Origin: Nitrospinaceae bacterium
GTDB lineage: Bacteria; Nitrospinota; Nitrospinia; Nitrospinales; VA-1
Reading direction: 5' to 3'
Length of the DNA stretch: 52,649 bases
Assembly (NCBI GenBank): GCA_029261595.1
Contig: JAJDAZ010000059.1
Span: forward strand, 1-52,649
Part shown: piece by piece, positions 8,497-17,278 of the stretch
Numbering within the stretch: position 1 is the first letter of the stretch
Layout: each line of letters opens with the position of its first letter
Program-made: the position numbers and the translations under genes
The notes under the pieces: model-generated
Databases searched by the model: none
What the model saw: only the letters and a program-made list of their open reading frames with translations
What the model was told of the DNA's origin: nothing

Positions 8497-9066
8497 ATGA
8501 CACAAGCAACTCAAAGCGGGCAGGAACAAATTGTGAACGGCGTCAACGTCACCAAATTATTCGACACCATCGGTGCGGTCAAAGGAAATCCGGAAATCGC
8601 CAAGTTCCAGTTTCGTGCTACTAATGAATGGATCAAGGGCGGTCACAACCGGACGACGATCAAGGAATTTTACGGCGCATGTGCGGAAGACACCACCCGG
8701 ACCAAGCCTTTTGTCCTCGACGCAGACGAGCCGCCGATTCTTTTAGGCGAGGATCTTGGGCCCAACCCGGTGGAATATGTTTTAAAAGCATTGGCCGGAT
8801 GCATGACCACGACGTTGGTTTATCACGCCGCATCCAGAGGCATTGTGGTTGAGGAAGTGGAATCGACGTTGGAGGGTGATCTGGACTTGCAGGGATTTCT
8901 GGGCATCCGTAAAGATGTGCGCAAGGGCTTCCAGAATATCAAAGTGAGCTTCAAGGTGAAATCCGATGGCGATACCAAAACTCTGGAACAACTGGCCAAA
9001 AATTCGCCGGTGTTCGATATCGTGACCAACCCGGTTCCGGTGTCTGTTTCAGTGGAGAAAAAATAA
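8497..9066 (+). CDS. OsmC-family protein
   Basis: 189 residues, somewhat longer than the 140-residue core family because of a ~45-residue N-terminal extension. OsmC/Ohr proteins reduce organic hydroperoxides with a reactive Cys. The family motif is visible as VEYVLKALAGCMTTTLVYHAA (first Cys, near residue 109). At the place of the second catalytic Cys (usually xCPVS) the sequence reads KNSPVFDIVTNPVPV, so that Cys is replaced by Ser, as in the YhfA-like branch. Peroxidase activity is therefore uncertain. Expression is probably controlled by the upstream TetR gene through the shared operator. An 80-bp gap separates its stop from convergent gltX. Confidence 0.88.
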   Translation: MTQATQSGQEQIVNGVNVTKLFDTIGAVKGNPEIAKFQFRATNEWIKGGHNRTTIKEFYGACAEDTTRTKPFVLDADEPPILLGEDLGPNPVEYVLKALAGCMTTTLVYHAASRGIVVEEVESTLEGDLDLQGFLGIRKDVRKGFQNIKVSFKVKSDGDTKTLEQLAKNSPVFDIVTNPVPVSVSVEKK

Positions 9067-9145
9067 GATCATTTGCCTTATAAAGGCACCTGAAAATCAT
9101 AGCCGGGTGGGAAGGCGATTGCCTTTCCGGCCCGGCATTTTCTTG

Positions 9146-10564
9146 TCAGAGAGAGTCAATCCAGGCGATGGCGTTTTTGAGGCGGGATATTGAAACGTCT
9201 TTTCCGAGCAGGTTGAGGACTTCGTATATGCCGGGGCTTTCCTTTTTTCCAGTCAGGGCGATGCGCACCGGCTGGGCCAGTTTGCCCAGTTTGATGCCGG
9301 CCTGTTCGATAATTTCCTTGAAAGCGTTTTCTAAGGTGGTCTCAGAAAAATCGTTTAAATTCGCTAGCTTGACGACCAGAAGTTCGAGATGGGGCCGGGC
9401 TTCAGGCGTCAGAAATTTTGCCCGCGCTTTTTCATCGAACTCCAATTCCGTCTTGAAATAAAACTCTGACTTTTGCGCCATTTCCACCAGGGTCGTCGCC
9501 CGCTGGTTGAGCGAAGGAATGGGCCGCGAGATTTCCTCCATGCTCAATCCGTGGCTCTCAGGAAGAATCCCTTCCTGGACCAGAATCGGTTCCCAGTGTT
9601 CGGATAATTCCAGGGGAGGGGTGTTTTTGATGTATTCCTGATTGAGCCACAGAAGTTTTTCAGGGTTGAACACCGCCGCCGAGGTGGTGATGTTTTCCAG
9701 TGAGAAATGCCGGATCAACTCCTCATTGGTGAATATTTCCTGATCCCCGTGCGACCAGCCGAGGCGCACTAGATAATTGATCACCGCGTCGGGAAGGTAG
9801 CCCATGTCCCGGTAGGCGAGGACGGAAGTTGCGCCGTGCCGCTTGCTGAGCCGGGATTTATCGGCGCCCAGGATCATGGAAATGTGCGCGAACTTTGGCT
9901 GAGGAACTTCCAGTGCTTCGTATAACAGCGCCTGTCTGGGCGTGTTGGATAAATGGTCGTCTCCCCGGATCACATGGGTGATGCCCATGTCCGCGTCATC
10001 GACCACCACCACAAAATTATAAGTCGGTGTGCCGTCGGTCCTCTGGATGATGAGGTCGTCCATTTCCTGATTGTCGAAGGCGATCTGGCCGCGTAACAGG
10101 TCGTGGATGGTGACCGAGCCTTCCAATGGGGCCTTGAAACGAATGACGAAGGGAACGCCCTCCGGTTGATCGGATCGGTTGCGGCAGGTGCCGTCGTATT
10201 TGGGTTTCAGGCCTTTTTTTTGTGCTTCCTGTCGTCGCGTGTCCAGGTCTTCGGGTGTACAATAACAACGATAGGCTTTTCCCTGGTTCAACAGGAACTC
10301 AACTTTACCTTTATAGATTTCCTGGCGTTCCATTTGCCTGAAAGGGCCTTCATCCCAATCGAGGCCCAGCCATTGCATGGCCGCAAGAATTTCCTGGATC
10401 GATTCATCCGTCGAGCGGGAGACATCGGTGTCTTCAATGCGCAGAATGAATTTCCCGCCGTGATGACGGGCGAACAACCAGTTGAACAGGGCGGTTCGCA
10501 CGCCTCCTATGTGCAGGGTTCCGGTCGGGCTGGGAGCAAATCGAACTTTGACATTTTCGTTCAT
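9146..10564 (-). CDS. gltX: Glutamyl-tRNA synthetase
   Basis: 472 residues, class I synthetase charging tRNA-Glu. Signatures seen: [19 protein letters not shown] (residues 7-25, HIGH), the zinc-binding-type cluster CYCTPED...YDGTC near residues 98-127, and [13 protein letters not shown] (KMSKS) near 235. The anticodon-binding helical domain occupies the last 150 residues. Start ATG at 10564. It is convergent with the OsmC gene. The sequence is full length with no missing motif. Confidence 0.97.
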   Translation of the reverse strand: MNENVKVRFAPSPTGTLHIGGVRTALFNWLFARHHGGKFILRIEDTDVSRSTDESIQEILAAMQWLGLDWDEGPFRQMERQEIYKGKVEFLLNQGKAYRCYCTPEDLDTRRQEAQKKGLKPKYDGTCRNRSDQPEGVPFVIRFKAPLEGSVTIHDLLRGQIAFDNQEMDDLIIQRTDGTPTYNFVVVVDDADMGITHVIRGDDHLSNTPRQALLYEALEVPQPKFAHISMILGADKSRLSKRHGATSVLAYRDMGYLPDAVINYLVRLGWSHGDQEIFTNEELIRHFSLENITTSAAVFNPEKLLWLNQEYIKNTPPLELSEHWEPILVQEGILPESHGLSMEEISRPIPSLNQRATTLVEMAQKSEFYFKTELEFDEKARAKFLTPEARPHLELLVVKLANLNDFSETTLENAFKEIIEQAGIKLGKLAQPVRIALTGKKESPGIYEVLNLLGKDVSISRLKNAIAWIDSL

Positions 10565-10870
10565 TACGTTTTTATTTTATGTTGAGAGGAAAATTTATTC
10601 GGGAATCAGCCGTTTAAGGTAACAAATTACCCGGTGGATATTAAGTCATTTATTTTCATGAGTCGGGAACCGTCAAATTTTCCGACAAAAAATTCTAAAT
10701 TCCCAAAATAATATTGACGATTCCCAATTTGAGATTTTTCGTCTTTTATCAAATTGTTTTGATATAAGGGGTTCGTGATTTGCAAACGGGTTCCACTCGA
10801 TGGTATATTTATTGCTAACCGATTAACATTGATTGCTTTTGAAAACTTTGCCCATCGTCCGGAGGAATGC

Positions 10871-11128
10871 GTGATCATGTTAAGACAAAACGAATCACTC
10901 GTCGCCAAGCACGGCCGTAAATTAGTCGCGAAACGTCCCGACCTGACCTGGAAGTATCCAGGAGTTGGGCGAAAGAGGTATTTTTTATCCCTTGCCAAGA
11001 AATCCTCCCGACCGGGTATCTTTGAAACCCTGGGCTCCTACGACCTCAATAAGGATGATGCCGAGCTGTTTGGCGATGACCGCTACCGTCGTCTGATAAA
11101 TATCCTCATTTATCGAAGCCTGGCTTGA
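10871..11128 (+). CDS. Small basic protein of unknown function
   Basis: 85 residues from a GTG at 10871 that sits 5 nt behind a perfect GGAGG. An in-frame ATG at 10877 is the alternative. The product is basic (SLVAKHGRKLVAKR...YPGVGRKRYFLSLAKKSSR), cytoplasmic, and ends LFGDDRYRRLINILIYRSLA. The strong ribosome-binding site and coherent composition favour a real gene over the overlapping minus-strand frame. Family not recognised. An arginine/lysine-rich surface could suit nucleic-acid or ribosome contact, but this is only a guess. Confidence 0.5.
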   Translation: MIMLRQNESLVAKHGRKLVAKRPDLTWKYPGVGRKRYFLSLAKKSSRPGIFETLGSYDLNKDDAELFGDDRYRRLINILIYRSLA

Positions 11129-11252
11129 GAAATTTCTCCCATCCTCCAGGACAGATCCTGACCGGTTAATATTATTATCTAAAATATCTTCTGGTATGTG
11201 AAAGTGAAGAGCTTTTTAGAGAGGTTAAATCGAAGGGCGTAAAGGGCGCGGG

Positions 11253-11289
11253 AAAAAGAAAACCGCCGACCCTTGCGGACCGACGGTTT
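11253..11289 (-). terminator. Rho-independent terminator
   Basis: On the minus strand a 12-bp stem (AACCGTCGGTCC / GGGTCGGCGGTT, with G-U pairs) closes a GCAA loop and is followed by TTCTTTTT. It lies 45 nt after the stop of the small secreted-protein gene and should end its transcript. Confidence 0.9.
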
Positions 11290-11333
11290 CCTCTAGGGTA
11301 AGGGTCTCACTCGCGATAAAACCCTCATTTCAT

Positions 11334-11771
11334 TTACTTGCAGTTAACACTAACTCCGATAGCACCGGTGTTGGTGATTTTTACGGTTCCGCTGATGTCA
11401 CCAATGGAATCGCCGCGGCTGAAAGTAGACTGCTTGGACAAAACAACCTTACTGGCGCCCATTCCTCCCTTTGGAGCAAGGCCGGTAGTTTTGTCGGTAG
11501 CGTTAGCAACCCGATTGTTGTCGTTCGGTCCCAAAGTGATAGGAATGGTGGTGTAGTTGGAAGATTTCCAAACGACCAGGTTAGCGGTTCCACGGTCGTT
11601 GGTGGTAAAGCCGTTTTTGCCGCCGAATGCCGGAGCGGTTTTAACCACTTCCAGTTCGATAGCGCTGGCGTCTTTACAGCTGGTGGACTGACCTGGATTG
11701 ATTGTTCCCGCGAAAGCGGCAACACTGGTGCTGGCGATAAAAATCGCGGTGAGCAGGAGGATCTTTTTCAT
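11334..11771 (-). CDS. Small secreted protein, two-cysteine
   Basis: 145 residues with a clear signal peptide (MKKILLLTAIFIASTSVAAFA-G). The mature chain is about 125 residues, rich in Thr, Gly, Asn, Ser and Val, with one Cys near each end (TSCKD and VNCK), which suggests a beta-sandwich closed by one disulfide. It has an excellent ribosome-binding site (GGGGAAGAAG) and a strong terminator, so it is probably a highly expressed single-gene unit. The family is not recognised; composition resembles periplasmic or surface beta-proteins (fimbrial subunit- or adhesin-like), but no donor-strand motif is evident. Confidence 0.7.
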   Translation of the reverse strand: MKKILLLTAIFIASTSVAAFAGTINPGQSTSCKDASAIELEVVKTAPAFGGKNGFTTNDRGTANLVVWKSSNYTTIPITLGPNDNNRVANATDKTTGLAPKGGMGASKVVLSKQSTFSRGDSIGDISGTVKITNTGAIGVSVNCK

Positions 11772-11859
11772 TCTTCTTCCCCTTTCAAAAAATGGTTATT
11801 ACAGTTGAAAAAATGTCCCCAAACAAAAAACATCATGTTTAACTCCAACCTGGGAGTTT

Positions 11860-12240
11860 TCATGCATTCAAACGAGTTTCCACTTTTACCTGAACACAGC
11901 TGTTTTTCCCGGACTCTGAGTCGGGTAGCAAGGAATAACAAATTGCATAATCTCCTGCACGGGCGAATTCCAGATTAAAAGCCTGTCCCGATAGAAATTC
12001 GTCAACTTGCATCATCCTTATTCCTGTGGAAACTTTTACGATCTTCAAATTGTAAATAGGTGTTTCAAAATCATTGCTGATTTTGACCGCCGAGCCTTTT
12101 GAAATATTTATCTGGGAGGCTTCTTCCGGAGATAGGTGCAGAGAAATGAGTCTTGCTTTCGCATCCGCCGATTGGAAGGACAGGCCCGCCAATAGCAACC
12201 CCATTACCAATACCGTTCTGAAAATTCCAGTTATATTCAT
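11860..12240 (-). CDS. Exported cupredoxin-like protein (tentative)
   Basis: About 126 residues from the ATG at 12240 (a TTG at 12249 is possible). A signal peptide (to about residue 27, ending SADA) is followed by a ~100-residue chain with alternating beta-strands: GSAVKISNDFETPIYNLKIV, FNLEFARAGDYAICYSLLP and KNSCVQVKVE. The end resembles the GxYxxxC...V strand pair of cupredoxins, but the copper-loop His and Met are missing, so copper binding is doubtful. A Cys pair (ICYS, NSCV) could form a disulfide. It sits 88 nt upstream of the small secreted-protein gene on the same strand. Confidence 0.45.
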   Translation of the reverse strand: MNITGIFRTVLVMGLLLAGLSFQSADAKARLISLHLSPEEASQINISKGSAVKISNDFETPIYNLKIVKVSTGIRMMQVDEFLSGQAFNLEFARAGDYAICYSLLPDSESGKNSCVQVKVETRLNA

Positions 12241-12668
12241 GCGCGTCAATTAAATGAAATACTTTTCCCTGACCTTCTGAAAGAAGAAACATCCTACATT
12301 CCTCTTTATTAGTCAGAGGGTGAGGCCAAGGCTGGATAAACAACATCAACCACTGGCCTTTGACCGACACACAGGTCTTGTAATTAGGGTGAGTGTAGGT
12401 TATTTGATATTCCTGCGGTATCAGGAAACCACTGGTTTTTTAGTGGGAAGATTCCTGCTGCAATGTAGGAAAAACCTTCAATGAGGTGGGAAGAAAATTG
12501 GAGATGGGATAATAAACTTTTCAACCAAGTGCAATGGATGAGCCGGGGCAGGGGCCAAAGGGTAAACGATTCAATTGCCTTCATGATAATTGGTCAATAG
12601 GGTGACAGGAGGTTGGTTCGGACTGCTTGAACGCAGTATCGGGTTTGGCCGTTGTGCCGAAAGGAGAA
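12241..12668. other. Intergenic region without a convincing gene
   Basis: About 430 bp between the exported-protein gene and the response regulator. Short minus-strand frames exist (12071-12370 and 12384-12584), but they lack a good ribosome-binding site and family-like sequence. It probably holds the promoter of the exported-protein gene and the end of the two-component transcript. I could not pick out a clear -35/-10 pair. Confidence 0.5.
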
Positions 12669-13331
12669 TCAGGAAAGGTTGTTGCTGATGGCGTAGCGGA
12701 TCAGTTCCGCATTTTTTTTCATTTTCATTTTTTCCAGGATGCGCGTGCGGTGGGTGCTGATTGTTTTGACACTCAGAGAAAGTTGTTTGCCGATGTCCGT
12801 CAGTGAAATGCCATTGGCGATCATTCCGAACACCTGGAACTCGCGGTCCGACAACGTTTCATGAAGAGGTTTGTCGGAATTGGAAAAATCGAAGGCCAGC
12901 TTTTCTGTAATACGTGGGCTGGCATATTTGCCGCCACGGGCCACTTTCCGAACGGCTTCGACAAGAAGGTCCGGGTCGCTTTCCTTGGTCAGATAGCCGG
13001 AGGCCCCGGCCTTAATGAACCTCACCGCGTATTGATCCTCTGAATACACGCTCACCACCAGGACCGGAAGTTTAGGGTTATCAAGTTTCAATTGCTTCAA
13101 CACATCCAGCGCGCCCTTTCCGGGCATGGCGATGTCCAGCAGGATCAAATTATATTCATCGGCAGGACGTTGTTGCACCATGGCGATTAAATCATCGCTG
13201 TTTTCAACTTCTCCGGCCACCGTGATGTCGCCGGTTTCTGCAAATGTATGCTTGAGACCCTGCCTGAACAAGGGGTGATCGTCAGCAATGAGTAACTTGA
13301 TATTGGAGGTCTCTTGTTGGGTGGTTATCAT
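12669..13331 (-). CDS. NarL/FixJ-type response regulator
   Basis: 220 residues. The receiver domain has the acidic pair DD (residues 17-18), phospho-acceptor D66 (LILLDIAMPG), the Ser/Thr of VVSVYS and the Lys of YLTKE. The C-terminal LuxR-type helix-turn-helix reads LSDREFQVFGMIANG...LSLSVKTISTHRTRILEKM. The ATG at 13331 lies 5 nt after the stop of the sensor kinase on the same strand, so the two are co-transcribed and probably translationally coupled. I prefer this start over a longer frame that would run into the kinase gene. It is the DNA-binding partner of that kinase; target genes are unknown. Confidence 0.93.
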   Translation of the reverse strand: MITTQQETSNIKLLIADDHPLFRQGLKHTFAETGDITVAGEVENSDDLIAMVQQRPADEYNLILLDIAMPGKGALDVLKQLKLDNPKLPVLVVSVYSEDQYAVRFIKAGASGYLTKESDPDLLVEAVRKVARGGKYASPRITEKLAFDFSNSDKPLHETLSDREFQVFGMIANGISLTDIGKQLSLSVKTISTHRTRILEKMKMKKNAELIRYAISNNLS

Positions 13332-13336
13332 ATAGG

Positions 13337-14938
13337 TCAGCGCTTGAGATTGATGGTGATGGTCGTCCCTTGATTGGGGGTTCCTATTATATCTACTTTT
13401 CCTCCCCATACAAGGGCGCGTTCGCGAATTCCAAGCAGTCCGAGCGACCTCAGGTTGTCGATCTGTTTTTTAGAAATACCGATTCCATTATCCCTGACCT
13501 GAAGTGTGATGCTCCCATTACAATCCTTGAGGCTTATGTTGATTTTATCTGCTTTTGCATGCCGGGTCACATTGGTCAGGGTTTCCTGAAAGATCCGAAA
13601 CAGGGTGGTGGACCGGTCTTTATCCAGAACGAAGCCATTGCTTTCCAGATCGACATCACATTGGATTCCCGTCCGATTTTCAAATTCGATTGCCTGCCAT
13701 TCGATTGCTTCCGGTAATCCAAAGTCGTCCAATATGGGAGGCCTTAAATCCATGACCAGTTTTTTTCCTGCTTGAATGGTGGTGTCGAGAATCTCCAGCA
13801 TCATTTCAGTGTAAGACCGGAGTGGGGAATCATTTTTTTCAAGTTTTTTATCCAGGAGGGAGATTTCCATTTTTAGCGCTGTCAAGGCCTGCGCCAGTTC
13901 GTCATGAATTTCCCTGGACATGCGGGTTCTTTCTTCCTCGCGAACCAACTCCAGCCGGTGATAAAGGTTACGTAATTGTTCATGTGAATGCCTGGCATCT
14001 TCCTCGGCCCGCTTTCGCTCCAGAACCCGTCCCAATTGAGTTCCCACCTGCGTCATGATTTCCAGCAATTTGCCGTCGGGCTCCACCGCCTGAGTGGAGT
14101 AAAATTCCATCACGCCCACGATTTCATCTCCGATCAGAATGGGAAACGCAAACCCCGCTTTCACGCCGATATTTTTAGCGAGACTGGCCCGTGGAAAATT
14201 CGGGTCCTTGGTCACATCGATAATCCATGCGGGTTTGCCGCTGGCTATGACCCGTCCGGGCAGCCCCTCCCCGGCGTTGAAGGGAGTCACTTCGGTAATT
14301 GTGCGGAAGGTTTCAAACCGGGTGGGGTCCTCCAGATGCCAAATGGCCGCCGACACCAGTTGATGTGAATAGCGTTCTGAAGTCAGGTAAAGGTGTCCGA
14401 CAGGCCAGCCCGTGTGGGCGCATATTCTTCTTAAGCAGTATTCCAGGGTGTGTTCGATGGTTTGTGTTTCGTTGGACGCCACGGCAATGTCCTTGTGCAA
14501 TTCCACGAACCCGCTTTCACGCCGCAATAATTCGTTGGTCTCGTCCAGTTTCCCGGTGCGGTCCTGCACCCTTTTCTCCAACTCCGTGCTGGCTTCCTGC
14601 AGTTTGACTTCTGCCCGAACCTGCCACAGGCAGAGGATGGCGGTCAGCCAGAGGATGAAAATGGACAGGGCCCGGTTGGCAAGGACTTTCCAGAGAACGC
14701 CGCCTTCAGGGGAAAGGTAAAACCCGATCAAAGTCAGCGCGGTCCCCAAAATGGCGCTCCAGAGAATGAATTTTTCACTGCGCGTCCGAAGACCTATCAG
14801 GACCAGGGCGACATACAGAACGCCATCGGCAACCCCCAGAGGAAGAAGCAGGTCCAAATTAAAAACCGCGATGGCGATGAAAACACCGATAATGAAAAAT
14901 CTGAGATGGGGTGTCTTATCCTTAGAGAAGGTATTCAT
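13337..14938 (-). CDS. GAF-domain sensor histidine kinase (HisKA_3 type)
   Basis: 533 residues. About four membrane helices (residues 12-105), a short coiled coil (VKLQEASTELEKRVQDRTGKLDETNELL), a GAF domain (about 150-305, with GEGLPGRVIASGKPAWI), the phospho-acceptor helix REIHDELAQ with His345, and a HATPase domain with the N-box FQETLTNVTRHA and DNGIGI. This is the NarX/DegS-like kinase class that pairs with NarL-type regulators; the regulator gene follows immediately. The stimulus is unknown, but the GAF domain points to a cytoplasmic small ligand or redox cue rather than a periplasmic one, since no large extracytoplasmic loop is visible. Confidence 0.93.
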   Translation of the reverse strand: MNTFSKDKTPHLRFFIIGVFIAIAVFNLDLLLPLGVADGVLYVALVLIGLRTRSEKFILWSAILGTALTLIGFYLSPEGGVLWKVLANRALSIFILWLTAILCLWQVRAEVKLQEASTELEKRVQDRTGKLDETNELLRRESGFVELHKDIAVASNETQTIEHTLEYCLRRICAHTGWPVGHLYLTSERYSHQLVSAAIWHLEDPTRFETFRTITEVTPFNAGEGLPGRVIASGKPAWIIDVTKDPNFPRASLAKNIGVKAGFAFPILIGDEIVGVMEFYSTQAVEPDGKLLEIMTQVGTQLGRVLERKRAEEDARHSHEQLRNLYHRLELVREEERTRMSREIHDELAQALTALKMEISLLDKKLEKNDSPLRSYTEMMLEILDTTIQAGKKLVMDLRPPILDDFGLPEAIEWQAIEFENRTGIQCDVDLESNGFVLDKDRSTTLFRIFQETLTNVTRHAKADKINISLKDCNGSITLQVRDNGIGISKKQIDNLRSLGLLGIRERALVWGGKVDIIGTPNQGTTITINLKR

Positions 14939-15161
14939 TTTTTCAGAAAATTATTATGCAAGGCCGTAAAGGTGAATGCCGAATTTATCATTTTTCGAGC
15001 AAAAAGAATTTATTTTTATTGAGGTAATCCTTGATATGCTGATTCCAATTCGATTGGAATATTTGCAAGGCAAAATAAATTGAGCGGTTTTCCGGAAGGT
15101 GGCCAGTTTGGCTCTCGACTTTCGGGCCGCCATTACCAACCGCCCTCTTCAGGAGGCTGAT

Positions 15162-15677
15162 ATGAAAATCAAAATAATTGTTGTGGGGATAATGATCGTC
15201 CTGATCCATTCCTCCCTGGTTTTTGCCAAGCAGGAGTTGATGCTCTCCAAGGAAGTACAATTTGATTCCGGTCCGGCGCTTGACAACCATCACAGGGATT
15301 GCGATGCGTTATTTTACGTGGACTCCGGTGAAGATATAGCCGATATGCGCCGGGAATTTCGCAATTATTTTTGTGAAGGGATGTACACCCTGACTCTGGA
15401 TGGACCTCCGGGGTCCACCATCACCTTGTTCGGTGGCTATAATTATGGCCAGGAAAGAGGGTATCTTGTTCTCAGAAAAAGAGACGATCGAAAAATCTGG
15501 TTGCTGGAACTGGAAGATTATCCCGTGAACCAATGGTCCACCACCGAAGGAAGTTCCCAATCGGGCGCCTACGAAGCGTTTTATTATCCCGCTCCAAACT
15601 TTCGCAGAAACGTATCCTCCATAAAGTGGGGGCAGTGGTGGTCGGGCGAGATTCCCGGCAATATGCCAGGCAAATGA
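15162..15677 (+). CDS. Secreted protein coupled to a radical SAM gene
   Basis: 171 residues. The ATG at 15162 follows AGGAGG and yields a clean signal peptide (MKIKIIVVGIMIVLIHSSLVFA-K). The mature chain has two Cys (HRDCDALF and NYFCEGMYTL) and aromatic-rich strands; its end is Gly/Pro/Trp-rich (KWGQWWSGEIPGNMPGK). No family recognised. The stop codon overlaps the radical SAM start (ATGA), so the two are translated together. A modification enzyme-substrate relationship is conceivable, but the partner enzyme resembles DNA-lesion-lyase-like rather than peptide-modifying radical SAM proteins. Confidence 0.7.
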   Translation: MKIKIIVVGIMIVLIHSSLVFAKQELMLSKEVQFDSGPALDNHHRDCDALFYVDSGEDIADMRREFRNYFCEGMYTLTLDGPPGSTITLFGGYNYGQERGYLVLRKRDDRKIWLLELEDYPVNQWSTTEGSSQSGAYEAFYYPAPNFRRNVSSIKWGQWWSGEIPGNMPGK

Positions 15678-16543
15678 GGGTGGATGCGATTCAAGCCAGG
15701 TCCATCCTCACCCGGACGTCCGGGTATTTGAAGACAGTGAGTTCCCATTCCCTGAATCCCTATGTGGGTTGCGGTTTCGGCCGTTCCGCCTGCGGCGAGG
15801 GTTGTTATGTCCGCTTCAATCCATGGATCACTGGGGGCCGGGAGTGGGGCCGTTTTGTGGACATCAAAACCAATGCCGCTGAACTTTATTTGCAAACGGT
15901 GGCAAGGGAGAAAAAATGGGCGCAAAAAACCCGGGATGGTTTCTCCATTTTTTTCTCCAGTTCGACCGATCCATGGCAACCGGTCGAGCGCAAGGTCCGA
16001 TTGACCCGCCAATTGCTCATGGCCATGCAGGAATCTCCTCCAGACCAGTTGATTCTGCAAACTCATTCGAGCTTGATTCTGGACGATCTGGAAAGCATTC
16101 TTTCATTGTCTGGAATCTGCAACCTGCGTGTACATGTATCCATCGAGGGCGACTGCGACCGTTTGCCCGGGCTTCCACCACCGCCCTGTTCTCTAGAAGA
16201 GCGGATGAAGGTTCTAAAAATATTTGCGGACAGGGGAGCTAAAGCTGTGGCCTGCCTGTCCCCCCTTTACCCCATGAAAGCGCCGGACGCATTTTTTTCT
16301 CGATTGTCCAAAATGGGCCTATCGGCGGTGGTGATCGATCACTTCATTCAGGGCGACGGAACCCGGGACGGTTCGAGAACCCTGAAAACCCGATTGCCGG
16401 ACGCAATGGCCAGGGTGGTCCCCGAGTCTATTGATCTGTCCTACCGGGACCAGGTCGCCAGGATCGCCAGAAAATATCTGCCTGTCGGAATATCCGCTTT
16501 CGGGTTTGCCGGGCATTACAGTTCGAACTTGGATATTCGTTAA
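15674..16543 (+). CDS. Radical SAM protein, SPL/Rv2578c-like, with expanded cysteine motif
   Basis: 289 residues from the ATG at 15674, which shares ATGA with the stop of the upstream gene. Radical SAM enzymes bind a 4Fe-4S cluster and cleave S-adenosylmethionine. The family opening SLNPYVGCGFGRSACGEGCYV (near residue 30) is shared with spore-photoproduct-lyase-like and Rv2578c-like proteins, but the Cys spacing is CX6CX3C instead of CX3CX2C. Further family landmarks are FFSSSTDPWQPVE and ILQTHSSLILDDL. The substrate is unknown. A terminator lies 35 nt downstream. Confidence 0.82.
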   Translation: MRVDAIQARSILTRTSGYLKTVSSHSLNPYVGCGFGRSACGEGCYVRFNPWITGGREWGRFVDIKTNAAELYLQTVAREKKWAQKTRDGFSIFFSSSTDPWQPVERKVRLTRQLLMAMQESPPDQLILQTHSSLILDDLESILSLSGICNLRVHVSIEGDCDRLPGLPPPPCSLEERMKVLKIFADRGAKAVACLSPLYPMKAPDAFFSRLSKMGLSAVVIDHFIQGDGTRDGSRTLKTRLPDAMARVVPESIDLSYRDQVARIARKYLPVGISAFGFAGHYSSNLDIR

Positions 16544-16570
16544 GATCATGAAAAATCCGCCGCCACGCAA

Positions 16571-16606
16571 AAAAAAACCCTTGACCCGGTTAGGGTCAAG
16601 GGGTTT
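16571..16606. terminator. Bidirectional-looking terminator
   Basis: Stem CCCTTGACCC / GGGTCAAGGG with a GGTTA loop, flanked by an A-run on the left and TTT on the right. It ends the radical SAM operon on the plus strand. On the minus strand, the T-run after the same hairpin would end the small-ORF transcript starting at 16814. Confidence 0.85.
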
Positions 16607-16649
16607 CTAAAACCTTATCTTTGGAGCCGCACCATTTTGTGCGTCCCGG

Positions 16650-16814
16650 TCAATTTACATTTTTAGGGTTTTTGGACTTATAATTTCTCAATGGAGAAAA
16701 ACCTTCCTTAAACTTTTCATCCGAGCGCTTGATCAGGGCCTTTTGAGAAACTACTTTTTTTAATTTACCTGATCGATCAAAAATTTTAACTTCATAAACA
16801 CGAACATCATTCAT
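16650..16814 (-). CDS. 54-residue small protein
   Basis: A short frame between two terminator-like hairpins. The product starts MNDVRVYEVKIFDRSGKLKK and ends PLRNYKSKNPKNVN; it is highly basic, cytoplasmic, and shows a plausible beta-hairpin (VYEVKIFDRSGKLKKVVS). Support for coding: third-position pattern and a well-placed minus-strand terminator 44 nt after the stop. The ribosome-binding site is weak (GGGTG). Unrecognised; it may be a small ribosome- or nucleic-acid-associated protein, but this is a guess. Confidence 0.5.
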   Translation of the reverse strand: MNDVRVYEVKIFDRSGKLKKVVSQKALIKRSDEKFKEGFSPLRNYKSKNPKNVN

Positions 16815-16894
16815 ATTGGCACCCGTTCAAGTTAAGATAATTTCAAAAAGAAAGACTGTGTCGCCGGTTCAGGCTTTCTCCCGATAAAGAAGAA

Positions 16895-16929
16895 GGGAAG
16901 AGGCCCGTCGTGGTAGCGGGCCCCTTCCC
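16895..16929. terminator. Strong GC hairpin between convergent/divergent units
   Basis: GGGAAGaGGCCCG pairs with CGGGCCcCTTCCC across a 9-nt loop. On the minus strand it is followed by TTCTTCTTT, so it may be an attenuator or terminator in the leader of the 54-residue gene. On the plus strand it is followed by a purine tract (AGGAGGAGGAGAAAG), not a T-run. The rest of the gap to 17278 is A+T-rich with no gene seen. Confidence 0.55.
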
Positions 16930-17278
16930 AGGAGGAGGAGAAAGTAATAAAGCCATTATATGAATGGAAAATTAAAATTTTATTAATGCAAAATTAATAA
17001 AATTTAATAAATCGGCAGAGGGAAATTGTGCACTCATTTTTTCGGAATGGGAAAATTTGGGCTAATTAATATGGCCCAATAAGATCAATATGTTAAGTTG
17101 AGAGATGGGCTTTCTCAGGCTGAAATCATATCAGGAAATAAAAGTTATTTTTTTTAATAATTCCCGGAAAAATTTTAAATTTTTTAATCCGCGCTTGGCC
17201 AGGATTGGGTATTTACATAATCGGCTGGCGTGATAAGTTATATTCATATACAAATTTTTTTAAAAATTAGGGGAAATT

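Noticed and set aside
10627..10998. Minus-strand 123-residue frame opposite the small basic protein
   Set aside because: The plus-strand frame has a perfect GGAGG site and coherent product; this one has neither.
12071..12370. Minus-strand frame overlapping the cupredoxin-like gene
   Set aside because: Runs in a different frame of the same strand with no export signal or family match; the 11860-12240 frame is better supported.
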